From contig NZ_CP026363.1 of the NCBI RefSeq assembly GCF_004117055.1, forward strand, positions 3,929,001 to 3,993,000: a stretch of DNA of 64,000 bases. Reading direction: 5' to 3'. Made by a program: the position numbers and the translations under genes. Below the pieces are notes generated by a model, which was not told the DNA's origin, ran no database searches, and was given only the letters and a program-made list of their open reading frames with translations. This DNA is from Brevibacillus agri (GTDB taxonomy: Bacteria > Bacillota > Bacilli > Brevibacillales > Brevibacillaceae). Positions 54,356 through 64,000 of this stretch are shown here, piece by piece. The stretch's first letter is position 1, and each line of letters opens with the position of its first letter.

Positions 54356-54442
54356 CTCCGTTTCCCCCTCAAAGTAGTCATGCCGACAGCGGCACGTCCA
54401 TATTCTTTACTGAGTGAATTTTTCGTTGCAAAGGAGCCTTCC

Positions 54443-56029
54443 ATGAGACAGTCATTCTTTTACGGAACGGTTATCCTCATCATTGCTGGCGGCATCACCA
54501 AAGTGTTTGGCTTTGCTCACAGGATCGTGCTTTCACGCATCATCGGAGCGGAAGGAATGGGGCTGTATCAAATGGTCGTGCCCCTGTTGTACTTTCTGAT
54601 TACGGTGACGACGTTCGGCCTGCCTGTTGCCATCGCCAAGCAAGTGGCAGAGACGGAAGCGGCGAACAATCCGCGGCTGACCCGGCGCTACCTGCTGTTG
54701 GCCTTGTCGGTGGCCGGCGGCATCAGCCTGTTCATCTGCACGCTGCTCCTGTTGTTTTCCCACTGGATTGCGGGTGCCCTGTTCACTGACCCTCGCGCCC
54801 ATATCGTCATGCTCGCCGCCATCCCCGTTATTCCGATCTCCAGTATTTCCCTCGTGCTGCGCGGGTACTTCCAGGGCAAGCAAAACATGATTCCGACAGC
54901 CGTCTCCCAACTGCTGGAGCAAGTAGCCCGCATGGCGCTGGTCGTCGTCATGACGATGTCGTTTTTGGCGGCAGGGATCGAGTACGCCACGGCCGGTGCG
55001 GTCGCCAGCATTATTTTCGGGGAAGCCGCCGGACTCCTCTACATTCTCTGGCAATACCGAAAAGGAAGCAAAAAAGCGGCCGCCCAGCTTCTGGAAACGC
55101 CGTTTCGCAAAGCAGTTTCCAGAAGCAAGGCGAACTTGTCCCAACTGATCCACGTCGCCCTGCCCGTCACGCTGAGCCGCATCATCGGTTCCATCGCCTA
55201 CGTCCTGGAGCCGATGCTCGTTCCGCTCGCACTCGTCATCGCAGGCTACACGACGGCAGCCGCAACCGGGCTGTACGGGCAATTTGCCGGGATGGCGGTC
55301 CCGCTGCTGCTTTTTCCCACTTTTTTAACCTATTCCTTGTCCGTTTCGCTCGTTCCTGCCGTCGCCGAGGCTGCCTATCAAAAAAATGCTCCTCTCGTGC
55401 ATCGGCGCATCTACCAAGCGATGCGCATCACACTCGTAATCGGAGCACCTTGTACCGTCCTGCTAACTATTTTTGCCGAGCCGTTGTGCGTGCTGCTCTA
55501 CGGCAGCGAATATCGTGAGGTCGGCGTGCTGTTGAAGGAGCTTGCTCCCTTTTCCGTCTTTCTGTTTTTCCAGGCGCCGCTGGCTGCTGCCTTGCAAGGT
55601 CTCGACTACGCCCAGGTCGTCTTTCGCAATACGCTGCTTAGCGCCATCATCAAGACAGGGGCTATGTTCATGTTTACCGCCCAGCCCGCTTTCGGCATCC
55701 ACGGCGCGGTAATCGCCACCAACATCGGCATCACGTTGGGGACGCTGCTTCATTTTGCCAGTCTCATCAAAAAAATCGGCTTTGTCATCGACGTATGGGA
55801 GTTCGGAAAAATAGGGATCGCCATGCTGGCCATGGGTTACCTCGGCTCGTACATGGCGGATCACTGGTTCCTGCATTCCTCGACAGGCAAGCTGCTTCTC
55901 GCCAGCACCTGCATCAGCACCTTGCTGTACGTAGTGCTGCTCGTGGCGATGCGCGTCCTGGGCAAGCAGGACGTCCGCCTCATTCCGTGGATCGGCGAGC
56001 AGCTCGCCGTGTTCTTCCCCCGCCGCTAA
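54443..56029 (+). CDS. spoVB: Stage V sporulation protein B (MATE/MOP-family flippase)
   Basis: The 528-residue protein has about 14 membrane segments and the polysaccharide-export pattern of the MOP superfamily (FYGTVILIIAGGITKVFGFA, VLSRIIGAEGMGLYQMVVPL, FPTFLTYSLSVSLVPAVAEA). SpoVB is needed for the spore cortex, probably as a lipid II-type flippase. AAGGAGC precedes the ATG at 54443. It ends 3 bp from the convergent DUF421 gene. Confidence 0.9.
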   Translation: MRQSFFYGTVILIIAGGITKVFGFAHRIVLSRIIGAEGMGLYQMVVPLLYFLITVTTFGLPVAIAKQVAETEAANNPRLTRRYLLLALSVAGGISLFICTLLLLFSHWIAGALFTDPRAHIVMLAAIPVIPISSISLVLRGYFQGKQNMIPTAVSQLLEQVARMALVVVMTMSFLAAGIEYATAGAVASIIFGEAAGLLYILWQYRKGSKKAAAQLLETPFRKAVSRSKANLSQLIHVALPVTLSRIIGSIAYVLEPMLVPLALVIAGYTTAAATGLYGQFAGMAVPLLLFPTFLTYSLSVSLVPAVAEAAYQKNAPLVHRRIYQAMRITLVIGAPCTVLLTIFAEPLCVLLYGSEYREVGVLLKELAPFSVFLFFQAPLAAALQGLDYAQVVFRNTLLSAIIKTGAMFMFTAQPAFGIHGAVIATNIGITLGTLLHFASLIKKIGFVIDVWEFGKIGIAMLAMGYLGSYMADHWFLHSSTGKLLLASTCISTLLYVVLLVAMRVLGKQDVRLIPWIGEQLAVFFPRR

Positions 56030-56032
56030 CAC

Positions 56033-56746
56033 CTAGTGTAGCGGCTTGTCTTTTTTGTCGAGGTAGATGATGCCACGCTCGTCAATGCTGCAAAAGGACA
56101 CTTCGCGAATGTCCTTGATCCCGTACTTGCGGATTTCCCGCTTCAGCCACAACTGATTTTGCCCGATTTTTTGCAAAGCCTCCTGCCTGACCTTGCCGTC
56201 GAGAATCAACGGAATCGGCAGACCTTTATAAGAAACAGGACTTACCGGCTTTTCGTCAGGCAGTCCCACATCTTCACGCGTAAGATGTTCTTTTTCCTGC
56301 TTCAAAAAGATGCTCATCTGCCCTGTCGGCTCTATCAGCGCAAACTCGACGTCTGCGATGTTTTTGACGTTTTTTTGCCGCAGGTGAACCAGCAGGTCAT
56401 CCATATTCAGCCGATTTCGGCGCATCGCTTGCTCGCGAATTTCCCCGTTTTCGATAATCATATCGGCGGAGCCGTCGACAACATCGCGAAACTTTTTGCT
56501 TTTGAGTGAAAGGTACGCCATTCCGACTTCCATCAGAGCAATCAGCAGCATCGGCAAATAAAACCGAAGTCCGGGCTTTTCCACGTCTTCGATAGCCAGT
56601 GCCGCCATTTCCGCCAGCATGATAGAGATCACGACATCAAAAACGGACAACTTTCCCAGTTCTCGCTTGCCCATGACGCGGAGCAAGATCAGGAGGAAAA
56701 AATACGAGAAAAGGGTGCGCAATATGATTGTTGAAATATCTTCCAC
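56033..56746 (-). CDS. DUF421 family membrane protein
   Basis: The 237-residue protein has three N-terminal membrane segments (IILRTLFSYFFLLILLRVMG, DVVISIMLAEMAALAIED, FYLPMLLIALMEVGMAYLSL), with the signature MGKRELGKLSVFDVVISIML, and a C-terminal cytoplasmic DUF421 domain (LIEPTGQMSIFLKQE). Function is unknown; spore-former relatives include SpoVAF-linked YetF-type proteins. The GTG at 56744-56746 follows GGGGGCAGCGGGAA. Confidence 0.88.
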   Translation of the reverse strand: MEDISTIILRTLFSYFFLLILLRVMGKRELGKLSVFDVVISIMLAEMAALAIEDVEKPGLRFYLPMLLIALMEVGMAYLSLKSKKFRDVVDGSADMIIENGEIREQAMRRNRLNMDDLLVHLRQKNVKNIADVEFALIEPTGQMSIFLKQEKEHLTREDVGLPDEKPVSPVSYKGLPIPLILDGKVRQEALQKIGQNQLWLKREIRKYGIKDIREVSFCSIDERGIIYLDKKDKPLH

Positions 56747-56814
56747 TTCCCGCTGCCCCCTAACGAACATTTGCTAGTAGTGTTCGGCAGGGGGCTTGCA
56801 ACTATTAGCTCCAA

Positions 56815-57792
56815 TTACAACCACTTTCGTTTGCGGAAGATGTGCAGCATGAAAAAGGTCATCGCCAGCATGATGACGAGTGCGACGATCAGCATGTAAG
56901 GCTCTGCCTGTTCGCCCAGCCAGCCGAACGTGTTCATCCCGAACAAGCCGGTAATGAATGTAAGCGGCAGGATGATCGTGGAAATAATTGTGAGAACACG
57001 CATCGTTTCCGTCGTCTTCGCGCTGATGATCGTGTAGTACGTGTCGAGTGCACCGTTCACCAGGTCGCGGAACGTCTCGGTTGAGTCCGAGATGCGCTCC
57101 AGGTGGTCGGTCAAGTCGCTGTAGAACGGAACGTTTTCCTCGGAAATGTCGAAAGAGAAGCGGCCATTCACGTTGGCGAAGATTCGTTTTTGCGGCATGA
57201 TGACACGCCTAATCAAAATAATCGTCCGCTTCAGCGCCAGGAACTCTTCCGTAATTTCCTCCATCTGATGCTCGTAAATCTCGTCCTCCAGTTCGTCAAT
57301 CCGCACGCTGATCCGGTCGATAATCGGGAAATACTCATCGGTAATCCCGTCTACGATCGCATAGAGCAAGTAATCAGGCCCCCGGTTCAGATAGGAATTG
57401 TTGCGGTGACACATGGCAGCGATCCGGCCTATCGTGTTCATCGGCGATTTGTGAATCGTAACGATGTAGTTGGGGCCGAGAAAAACGTTCAGTTCTACCG
57501 TGGTAATCTCGTCGTCGCTTTCTTCATTGTAACGCAGGGCGTGAAAAACGAAGAAATAATAATCGTCGTACTTGTCTACCTTGGCCCGCGGACTGACGTG
57601 CAGGCAGTCCTCGATGGCCAGCGGGTGAAAGTCGAAGATTTTGGCAATATAGGGCAACTCGTTGTTCCCCACATCATACAGGTCGATCCAGAGCAAGTCC
57701 TCGGGAGATTTCAGCCATTGATCTTTTGTGGACAAATCAACATCGTGAAACATTTTCTGCTCTGAATGGTTGTAAAAGTACGTTTTAATCAT
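56815..57792 (-). CDS. corA: CorA-type Mg2+/Co2+ transporter
   Basis: The 325-residue protein has the long cytoplasmic N-terminal domain (WIDLYDVGNNELPYIAKIFD, HPLAIEDCLH) and two C-terminal membrane segments, the first ending in the pore signature GMN (FITGLFGMNTFGWLG). It forms a pentameric Mg2+ channel. It is on the minus strand, divergent from yrzE-like gene. Confidence 0.94.
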   Translation of the reverse strand: MIKTYFYNHSEQKMFHDVDLSTKDQWLKSPEDLLWIDLYDVGNNELPYIAKIFDFHPLAIEDCLHVSPRAKVDKYDDYYFFVFHALRYNEESDDEITTVELNVFLGPNYIVTIHKSPMNTIGRIAAMCHRNNSYLNRGPDYLLYAIVDGITDEYFPIIDRISVRIDELEDEIYEHQMEEITEEFLALKRTIILIRRVIMPQKRIFANVNGRFSFDISEENVPFYSDLTDHLERISDSTETFRDLVNGALDTYYTIISAKTTETMRVLTIISTIILPLTFITGLFGMNTFGWLGEQAEPYMLIVALVIMLAMTFFMLHIFRKRKWL

Positions 57793-57924
57793 TCTTCCTC
57801 ACCCCCGTCTCGTTCCCCATCCATCATACGAAAATTCCTCCCAATGTTCAACGCGAAGATGAATACAGCGGCCAGGCCTTTCATATAGATGGTACAAACA
57901 GTGACCAGTGAGGGGGTAAATACC

Positions 57925-58326
57925 GTGCGGAGTGCGTCCACCTCTGTGCTGACAGGACTTTTGTACACGACAGGACTTGTCTTGTTTGGGGCATTGCTCG
58001 CTACCTTGCTTCTTAGCTTTACCAGCATGCGCGAAGGCTCTCTGCCTTATTTTACGTACATCATCAACGCGATTGCCTTGCTCGTCGGCGGTTTCGTCAC
58101 CGGAAAGCGCTGCGGCGGCAAAGGCTGGTACTACGGAGGCTTGACCGGGTTCTCCTATTTTCTTCTGATTCTTTTGATCGGCTTTCTTGGCTTCGATGCC
58201 CCGATGCAGTGGGGAACGCTCCTCTTTTTGCTCGGCGCGTTCGGCATTGCCGCGCTGGGAGGGATTCTCGGAGTCAATTCGGCCAACTCCAGCAACAAGC
58301 CCAAAGGCTTCAAGCCGAGACGGTAA
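57925..58326 (+). CDS. TIGR04086 family membrane protein (YrzE-like)
   Basis: The 133-residue protein has four hydrophobic segments (LLYTTGLVLFGALLATLLLS, FTYIINAIALLVGGFVTGKR, WYYGGLTGFSYFLLILLIGF, FLLGAFGIAALGGILGV). It matches the YrzE family by position between yajC and spoVB in B. subtilis. Function is unknown. The GTG at 57925 follows GAGGGGGTAAATACC. Confidence 0.85.
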   Translation: MRSASTSVLTGLLYTTGLVLFGALLATLLLSFTSMREGSLPYFTYIINAIALLVGGFVTGKRCGGKGWYYGGLTGFSYFLLILLIGFLGFDAPMQWGTLLFLLGAFGIAALGGILGVNSANSSNKPKGFKPRR

Positions 58327-58342
58327 AAAGCTTGGCAGGCAA

Positions 58343-58392
58343 AAAGCAAAACAAAAGCAGGCGGGAACTCCCACCTGCTTTTGTTTTGCTTT
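58343..58392. terminator. Long bidirectional terminator between yrzE-like and yajC
   Basis: Two 22-base arms (58343-58364 and 58371-58392) pair with one mismatch around a 6-base loop, with T-rich sequence beyond the right arm. It overlaps the yajC stop. Confidence 0.85.
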
Positions 58393-58711
58393 ATTTGGAC
58401 TCTTCTTTTTCCGCTTCCGCTTTTGCCGGCTCGCTTTTCGCTGGCTCGTTGCTTGTAGAAACAACGCTGTTGATCGCGCCGCGATCAAACGTAACGTTGA
58501 CGTTGTGCGCGATGCGCAGCGTCACCGAGTCGTCGTTCAATTCCTGAATCGTACCGTGCATGCCGCCGATGGTGACGATTTTGTCGCCCTTTTTCAGAGC
58601 TGCAAGCATGGCGTTGCGCTGTTTGGCTTTCTTCTGTTGCGGACGAATCAGCAAGAAGTAGAAAATCGCAAACATGATGATAATCGGTAAAAACTGAGTC
58701 AAGCCCTCCAT
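58391..58711 (-). CDS. yajC: Preprotein translocase subunit YajC
   Basis: The 106-residue protein has one membrane segment (LPIIIMFAIFYFLLIRPQQK) and the cytoplasmic domain KKGDKIVTIGGMHGTIQELN. The C-terminus is Glu/Lys/Ala-rich. It associates with SecDF. It lies 15 bp after tgt. Confidence 0.96.
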   Translation of the reverse strand: MEGLTQFLPIIIMFAIFYFLLIRPQQKKAKQRNAMLAALKKGDKIVTIGGMHGTIQELNDDSVTLRIAHNVNVTFDRGAINSVVSTSNEPAKSEPAKAEAEKEESK

Positions 58712-58726
58712 GAAAATCCCCCTCGA

Positions 58727-59875
<1,149 letters not shown>

Positions 59876-59925
59876 CTATGTATGTAAGTCTTTCCTATTA
59901 TAAGAAAACTTGAGAGTGAAGTAAA

Positions 59926-59962
59926 CCCACCCGACTTATAAGTATACACTTATACGGGTGGG
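59926..59962 (-). terminator. Hairpin between queA and tgt
   Basis: CCCACCCG and CGGGTGGG pair at the base, with inner TATAAGT-type arms, followed by TTTAC on the minus strand. It could be a weak terminator that lowers tgt expression or a processing site. Confidence 0.5.
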
Positions 59963-59975
59963 ATGTGTACCTTTT

Positions 59976-61004
59976 TTAAACGATCAGCATCGCGTCCCCA
60001 AAACTGAAGAAGCGATATTCCTCCTGGACGGCCGCTTTGTACGCATTCATGACATGCTCCTTGCCAGCCAGCGCGCTGACCAGCATCACGAGCGTCGACT
60101 TGGGCAGATGAAAATTCGTCAAAAGCCCGTCGAGAATCGAGAACGTGTATCCCGGGTAAATGAAGATGTCCGTCCAGCCCGACGTCGCCGCCAGCTTGCC
60201 GCCGTTCGCACGTCCGACCGTCTCCAGCGTCCGGCACGAGGTCGTTCCGACCGCAATGACTCTTCTCCCCTCCGCCTTCGCCTTGTTCACCAGCTCAGCG
60301 GTTTCTTCCGGAATCTCGTAATACTCGGCGTGCATGACGTGCTCCTCGACCGAGTCGGCAGAGACCGGCCTGAACGTGCCGAGTCCGACGTGCAGCGTCA
60401 CGTACGCGAGCTGTACGCCTTTTGCAGCGATTTGCTCCAGGTAAGGCTTGGTGAAGTGCAGCCCGGCTGTCGGCGCCGCCGCTGAGCCTCGCTCGCGCGC
60501 ATACACCGTCTGGTACCGTTCGCTGTCTTCAAGCTGCTCATGAATGTAAGGAGGCAGCGGCATCGAACCTAACTGGTCGAGAATCTCGTAAAAAATGCCC
60601 TCGTACAAAAAGCGTACGATCCGCCCGCCTGTCTCTGTCGCTTCTTCGCATACGCAGCGCAAAAGCCCGTTGCCAAAGACCACTTCCGTTCCCGGCTTCA
60701 TCCGCTTGCCTGGCTTTACCAGCGTCTCCCAGCGATCGTCCCCGAGCGATTTGAGCAAAAGCACCTCGATCTTCGCTCCCGTCTCGGCCTTTTCGCCGAT
60801 CAGCCTTGCGGGCAGCACGCGGCTGTCGTTCATGACGAGCACGTCCCCCGGCTGCAAATGGTCGATCAAGTCGGTAAAGCGCTGATGGGAAATGGCGCCA
60901 GTCTGTTTGTTCAAAACGAGCAGCCGCGAAGCTGTCCGGTCTTTCAATGGATGCTGGGCAATCAGATGCTCCGGCAGTTCAAAATCAAATTGTTGCACGT
61001 CCAC
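59976..61004 (-). CDS. queA: S-adenosylmethionine:tRNA ribosyltransferase-isomerase
   Basis: The 342-residue enzyme makes epoxyqueuosine in tRNA from preQ1 using SAM. It starts [20 protein letters not shown] and contains [25 protein letters not shown]-like [20 protein letters not shown] and [13 protein letters not shown]. The length is standard. It follows the SpoIID-like gene by 42 bp. Confidence 0.97.
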   Translation of the reverse strand: MDVQQFDFELPEHLIAQHPLKDRTASRLLVLNKQTGAISHQRFTDLIDHLQPGDVLVMNDSRVLPARLIGEKAETGAKIEVLLLKSLGDDRWETLVKPGKRMKPGTEVVFGNGLLRCVCEEATETGGRIVRFLYEGIFYEILDQLGSMPLPPYIHEQLEDSERYQTVYARERGSAAAPTAGLHFTKPYLEQIAAKGVQLAYVTLHVGLGTFRPVSADSVEEHVMHAEYYEIPEETAELVNKAKAEGRRVIAVGTTSCRTLETVGRANGGKLAATSGWTDIFIYPGYTFSILDGLLTNFHLPKSTLVMLVSALAGKEHVMNAYKAAVQEEYRFFSFGDAMLIV

Positions 61005-61046
61005 GAATCGTTAACTCCTTTAATGACAGTTCATGTGGCAAAAGCC

Positions 61047-62984
61047 TTACTTGTCAATTGTCACATCCTGGTAATAGTGTTGCAAAATCTGCAGGTAGTC
61101 ATACCCTTTCTCCGCCATTGCGCGAGCGCCGTATTGCGACACCCCGAGGCCGTGTCCAAAGCCGTAGCCGCGGAACAGGAACTGCGGTCCTCCCTGCTTG
61201 CCGCCCTGGATCACTTCGACATCAAACTTCGTGCTGCGAATCGGGCTTCCCCCTTGCTGGAAAAGCGAGCGGAAGGCATCCGGGGAAGGAACGGCAATCT
61301 GAACCCCGTTCGCCTCCATCGCGATCACGCGCCCGGACGGTCCTCGCTTCGTCACTTTCAGACTGGTGACGTTCCCCTGAATGCGCGGTGCCTTGTTTTT
61401 GTCCTGGTTCGCATTGAGCAAGGCCGTCAGTTCAGCGGAAGTAAACGGGCCACGCGTCCACGCATAAGCATTTTCCTCGGCCTCTTCGGAAAGAATCGTC
61501 ACCTCAGCGCCGCTTGGCAAGGTAGACAAAACCCGATGCGTCGTCGTGCTCGGACCCGTGCGCAAGTTCGTGTTTTCCGTTGTGATGACGGCTATTCTGG
61601 CGCCATTGGCCTCTGTGCCTGTCAGCCGCACCAGGTCGCTGCGCACATATCCGATCGTCCCGTCCGCGAGCTTTACCCGATACCACAGGCTCGCCGCTTC
61701 CAGCGGATACGTATCGTCGCTCTCGACGGGCCGCAAATACGGAACGGGATTTCCCCACACTTCTGTGCCATCGGCGGTCATTCCGCCTGCGTTCGAGTAG
61801 AACAGGGACTCGACGAGCTTGCCCTGGTAGTAGATGACTTCCCCTGCCGTCTCATCCACCGCCTCGCGGACGTCCTCCGACTCTTTTCCATAGCCGTAAT
61901 ACGCCTGCTCCGTCACCGTATCCGACACGTTGGCAATCCCGTACTTGTTTCCTTGCCACAAAGCTCTCGTTCTCGACAGGACCGCCTGCGTTTTCAACGC
62001 TTCCAGCGGCCAGCCCGGAGCCATTTCCGAGCCGACAACCCCGTACAGATACTCCTCCAGCGGCAGTTCATTTACAACCGTCAAGTGACCGTTGTATTCC
62101 GACAGCTCCATCTCGCCGCGGTACGTCCGCTGCTCGCGTTCCACGACGCCGATCAACGCTTCCGGCTCCGCCTTTTTCGCCTCGACCGTCAGCTTGGCTT
62201 GCGGCGAGAATACGTACTTCCAGATCGGCTCATCCGGAGAGCCGTAAACATCTTGCTTCAGTACGACATACGACTGGCTGTCAGGCGCCTTGTAGGAAAA
62301 GTTCGGAAAAGCGCTGCTCGCTTTGCGCGCCAATGCAGCGAGCGCTTCCTGGCTGACCTCGTCGCCGATCCAGACCGCGTATTTGACTTTTTCGCCGTTT
62401 GACAACAGCACAGGGTACGCCGGGATGCCTTTTTGCTCAAACGACTCCTGCCATTTCTGGGCTTCGCTCAAGCTTTTGAACTGCCCCGCTTCCAGCCGGA
62501 GCGGGCCTTGGACAACCGGCTTTTGCCCCGTCGCCTGGGCCACGGCCGCCACTTGATTGGCCGCTGCCTGATACGTGTCGTATGTACCGCTGACAACCTG
62601 GTAAACGGTTTGTCCGCCTCGTTTCGCCACCTGAATCGAGCCTTCATATTTGCGCTGGCTCAAAAGCTGAGCGATTTGCTGCGCTTGGTTCCAGTCTGGC
62701 GTCTGCGCCACGATCAGATGATATTCATCCACCCGGTAACGGGCAGCTTCCCCTTTTAATTCTGGCAACTCGATCTTGCCTTCCGGGCCTGCTAACGTCA
62801 CTTCCATTCCTTTTTCAGCAGTCAGCGTAACGGAAGGAACAACTCCCCTGTAGCCTTTGCCCGTATCCACAAAGAGCGCCACCCGGATATGTTCAGAAGC
62901 CGCCTCGGCCGGCGCTGGTCCTCCCATTAGAGCAACTGTCATCAGGCTCACCGAAAGGACTTTCCCCATCCACTTCTTCTTCAT
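61047..62984 (-). CDS. SpoIID/LytB domain protein with SPOR and an SH3b-like insert
   Basis: The 645-residue protein has a signal peptide (MKKKWMGKVLSVSLMTVALM, then GGPAPAEAAS), a SPOR-type peptidoglycan-binding region at about 95-200, a SpoIID/LytB domain (LPLEEYLYGVVGSEMAPGWP, ALKTQAVLSRTRAL, LVESLFYSNAGGMTADGTEV) and the final GHGLGVSQYGARAMAEKGYD. The SpoIID core is split by about 130 residues that include NTNLRTGPSTTTHRVLSTLP, an SH3b pattern. SpoIID cuts peptidoglycan without stem peptides during engulfment; this paralogue probably acts on the cell wall too. It sits between ruvB and queA. Confidence 0.9.
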   Translation of the reverse strand: MKKKWMGKVLSVSLMTVALMGGPAPAEAASEHIRVALFVDTGKGYRGVVPSVTLTAEKGMEVTLAGPEGKIELPELKGEAARYRVDEYHLIVAQTPDWNQAQQIAQLLSQRKYEGSIQVAKRGGQTVYQVVSGTYDTYQAAANQVAAVAQATGQKPVVQGPLRLEAGQFKSLSEAQKWQESFEQKGIPAYPVLLSNGEKVKYAVWIGDEVSQEALAALARKASSAFPNFSYKAPDSQSYVVLKQDVYGSPDEPIWKYVFSPQAKLTVEAKKAEPEALIGVVEREQRTYRGEMELSEYNGHLTVVNELPLEEYLYGVVGSEMAPGWPLEALKTQAVLSRTRALWQGNKYGIANVSDTVTEQAYYGYGKESEDVREAVDETAGEVIYYQGKLVESLFYSNAGGMTADGTEVWGNPVPYLRPVESDDTYPLEAASLWYRVKLADGTIGYVRSDLVRLTGTEANGARIAVITTENTNLRTGPSTTTHRVLSTLPSGAEVTILSEEAEENAYAWTRGPFTSAELTALLNANQDKNKAPRIQGNVTSLKVTKRGPSGRVIAMEANGVQIAVPSPDAFRSLFQQGGSPIRSTKFDVEVIQGGKQGGPQFLFRGYGFGHGLGVSQYGARAMAEKGYDYLQILQHYYQDVTIDK

Positions 62985-63177
62985 GTCGTCCAACGTCCTT
63001 CCTTTCTCCTGATCTCATCTCGTCGAAAATTGGCATGTACTCCCATCTTTTTCGACAATCACAGGCGATTTTCCTGCCCTCGCCCGCAAAATGGGACCAG
63101 GCGACGCAAACAAAAAGCCACCGGACGAAACGGCTCCGATGGCGTACAAACAGGCTGTGTGTGCAAGGCAAATGCCC

Positions 63178-63396
63178 TCATTTGAAAAGCCGGAACAAAT
63201 ACATCCCAAGAGACAGCACGATGCTGATGACGATGCACGTCACGACCGGAAAGTAAAATTTGACGTTTTCCTTTTCCACCACAATATCCCCAGGCAGGCG
63301 TCCCAGCGGCAAAAAGCGGCCGCCCACCTGCCACAGCAGGCCGATGACGATCAGCACGGCTCCGCCGATAATGAGAAGCTTGGCTATTGGATTCAC
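63178..63396 (-). CDS. DUF2905 family small membrane protein
   Basis: The 72-residue protein has two membrane segments ([40 protein letters not shown]) and the family motif [20 protein letters not shown]. Function is unknown. The GTG at 63394-63396 overlaps the ruvB stop, so it is translationally coupled to ruvB. Confidence 0.92.
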   Translation of the reverse strand: MNPIAKLLIIGGAVLIVIGLLWQVGGRFLPLGRLPGDIVVEKENVKFYFPVVTCIVISIVLSLGMYLFRLFK

Positions 63397-64000
63397 GATT
63401 TCATCTCCCGCCCAAAGTGCTGGTACGCGCTCGGGGTCAGCACGCGGCCCCGCGGCGTCCGCTGCATGAAGCCGATCTGCATCAAATACGGCTCGCACAC
63501 GTCTTCAACGGTTTGCGCCTCTTCGCCAATCGTGGCGGCAATCGTATCGAGCCCGACCGGACCGCCGTCAAAGCGGTCGATGATGGCGAGAAGCAGCTTA
63601 TGGTCGATATGGTCCAGTCCGCAGGCGTCTACCTGCAGCCGCTCCAGCGCTTCTTTGGCAATCTCCGTCGTGATGACGCCCTCGCCTTTTACCTGGGCGA
63701 AGTCGCGCACACGCTTTAACAGACGGTTCGCCACGCGCGGAGTTCCCCGCGAGCGACGCGCGATTTCTTCCGCGCCGCCTTCGCGAATAATCACCTGAAG
63801 AATATCCGCTGCCCGAGAGACGATAAAGGTCAGCTCGGGAACGGTGTAAAACTCCAGGCGGTTCACCACCCCGAAGCGGTCGCGCAGCGGCGCAGAGAGC
63901 ATCCCTGCCCGCGTCGTCGCGCCCACAAGCGTAAACGGCGGCAAATCGAGGCGCACACTGCGCGCGCTCGGCCCTTTGCCGATGATGATGTCGAGCGCAA
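63393..64000 (-). CDS. ruvB: Holliday junction helicase RuvB, C-terminal part
   Basis: The frame runs off the right edge. The visible 202 codons start inside the AAA+ domain ([40 protein letters not shown]) and include the arginine-finger region, sensor 2 and the winged helix ([40 protein letters not shown]). RuvB drives branch migration with RuvA. The Walker motifs lie outside the window. Confidence 0.96.
   Translation of the reverse strand, partial: ALDIIIGKGPSARSVRLDLPPFTLVGATTRAGMLSAPLRDRFGVVNRLEFYTVPELTFIVSRAADILQVIIREGGAEEIARRSRGTPRVANRLLKRVRDFAQVKGEGVITTEIAKEALERLQVDACGLDHIDHKLLLAIIDRFDGGPVGLDTIAATIGEEAQTVEDVCEPYLMQIGFMQRTPRGRVLTPSAYQHFGREMKS

Overview
The window reads as a chromosomal segment of a Gram-positive, endospore-forming member of the Bacillota, most likely Brevibacillus or a close relative. 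The evidence is a long run of genes in the order known from the Bacillus subtilis ruvB to udk region (ruvB, queA, tgt, yajC, yrzE, spoVB, comN, secDF, recJ, apt, relA, dtd, yrvJ, hemZ, hisS, aspS, yrvM/tcdA, rarA, cymR, yrvO, recD2, yrrD, yrrI, alaS, ireB, ruvX, yrzB, mltG, yrrM, udk, pbpI). T-box leaders precede alaS and hisS, secD and secF are separate genes, and there are sporulation genes. The genus is an inference; no rRNA gene is present to confirm it.

Layout. (1) Bases 1-3.6 kb are an AT-rich accessory patch: the right end of an IS4-type element that appears to have cut a cheW gene, a stand-alone HD-GYP gene, a tyrosine recombinase flanked by two inverted 28-bp sites, a 56-bp perfect palindrome and a possible group II intron remnant. 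(2) 3.6-9.3 kb hold strain-variable genes: two DUF4183 proteins, an Imm22/SMI1 immunity-type locus with an apparent frameshift, a GNAT acetyltransferase, a second HD-GYP protein and a JAMM metallopeptidase. (3) 9-13.5 kb return to the conserved block (pbpI-like, udk, yrrM, mltG). (4) 13.7-20.4 kb are an inserted catabolic module: a sigma-54 enhancer-binding regulator, a good -24/-12 promoter, and a four-gene operon (hydroxyisobutyrate-type dehydrogenase, methylmalonate-semialdehyde dehydrogenase, iron alcohol dehydrogenase, GntP permease). (5) 20.5-64 kb are mostly housekeeping genes on the minus strand, with a yybP-ykoY manganese riboswitch before a TerC protein, a 6S RNA candidate between tcdA and aspS, and a few plus-strand genes (yrvJ amidase, spoVB, yrzE, one small ORF).

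How the genes work together. The right half covers tRNA charging and modification (alaS, hisS, aspS, queA, tgt, dtd, tcdA, iscS), DNA repair (ruvB, recJ, recD2, rarA, ruvX), the stringent response (relA), purine salvage (apt), membrane protein export (secD, secF, yajC), metal handling (corA, CDF, terC) and envelope or spore assembly (mltG, pbpI-like, yrvJ, spoVB, SpoIID-like). The sigma-54 module looks like a pathway for uptake and oxidation of a small hydroxyacid. The strongest candidate for something undescribed is the recombinase unit at 2.1-3.25 kb, whose geometry predicts inversion of its own gene away from an external promoter.
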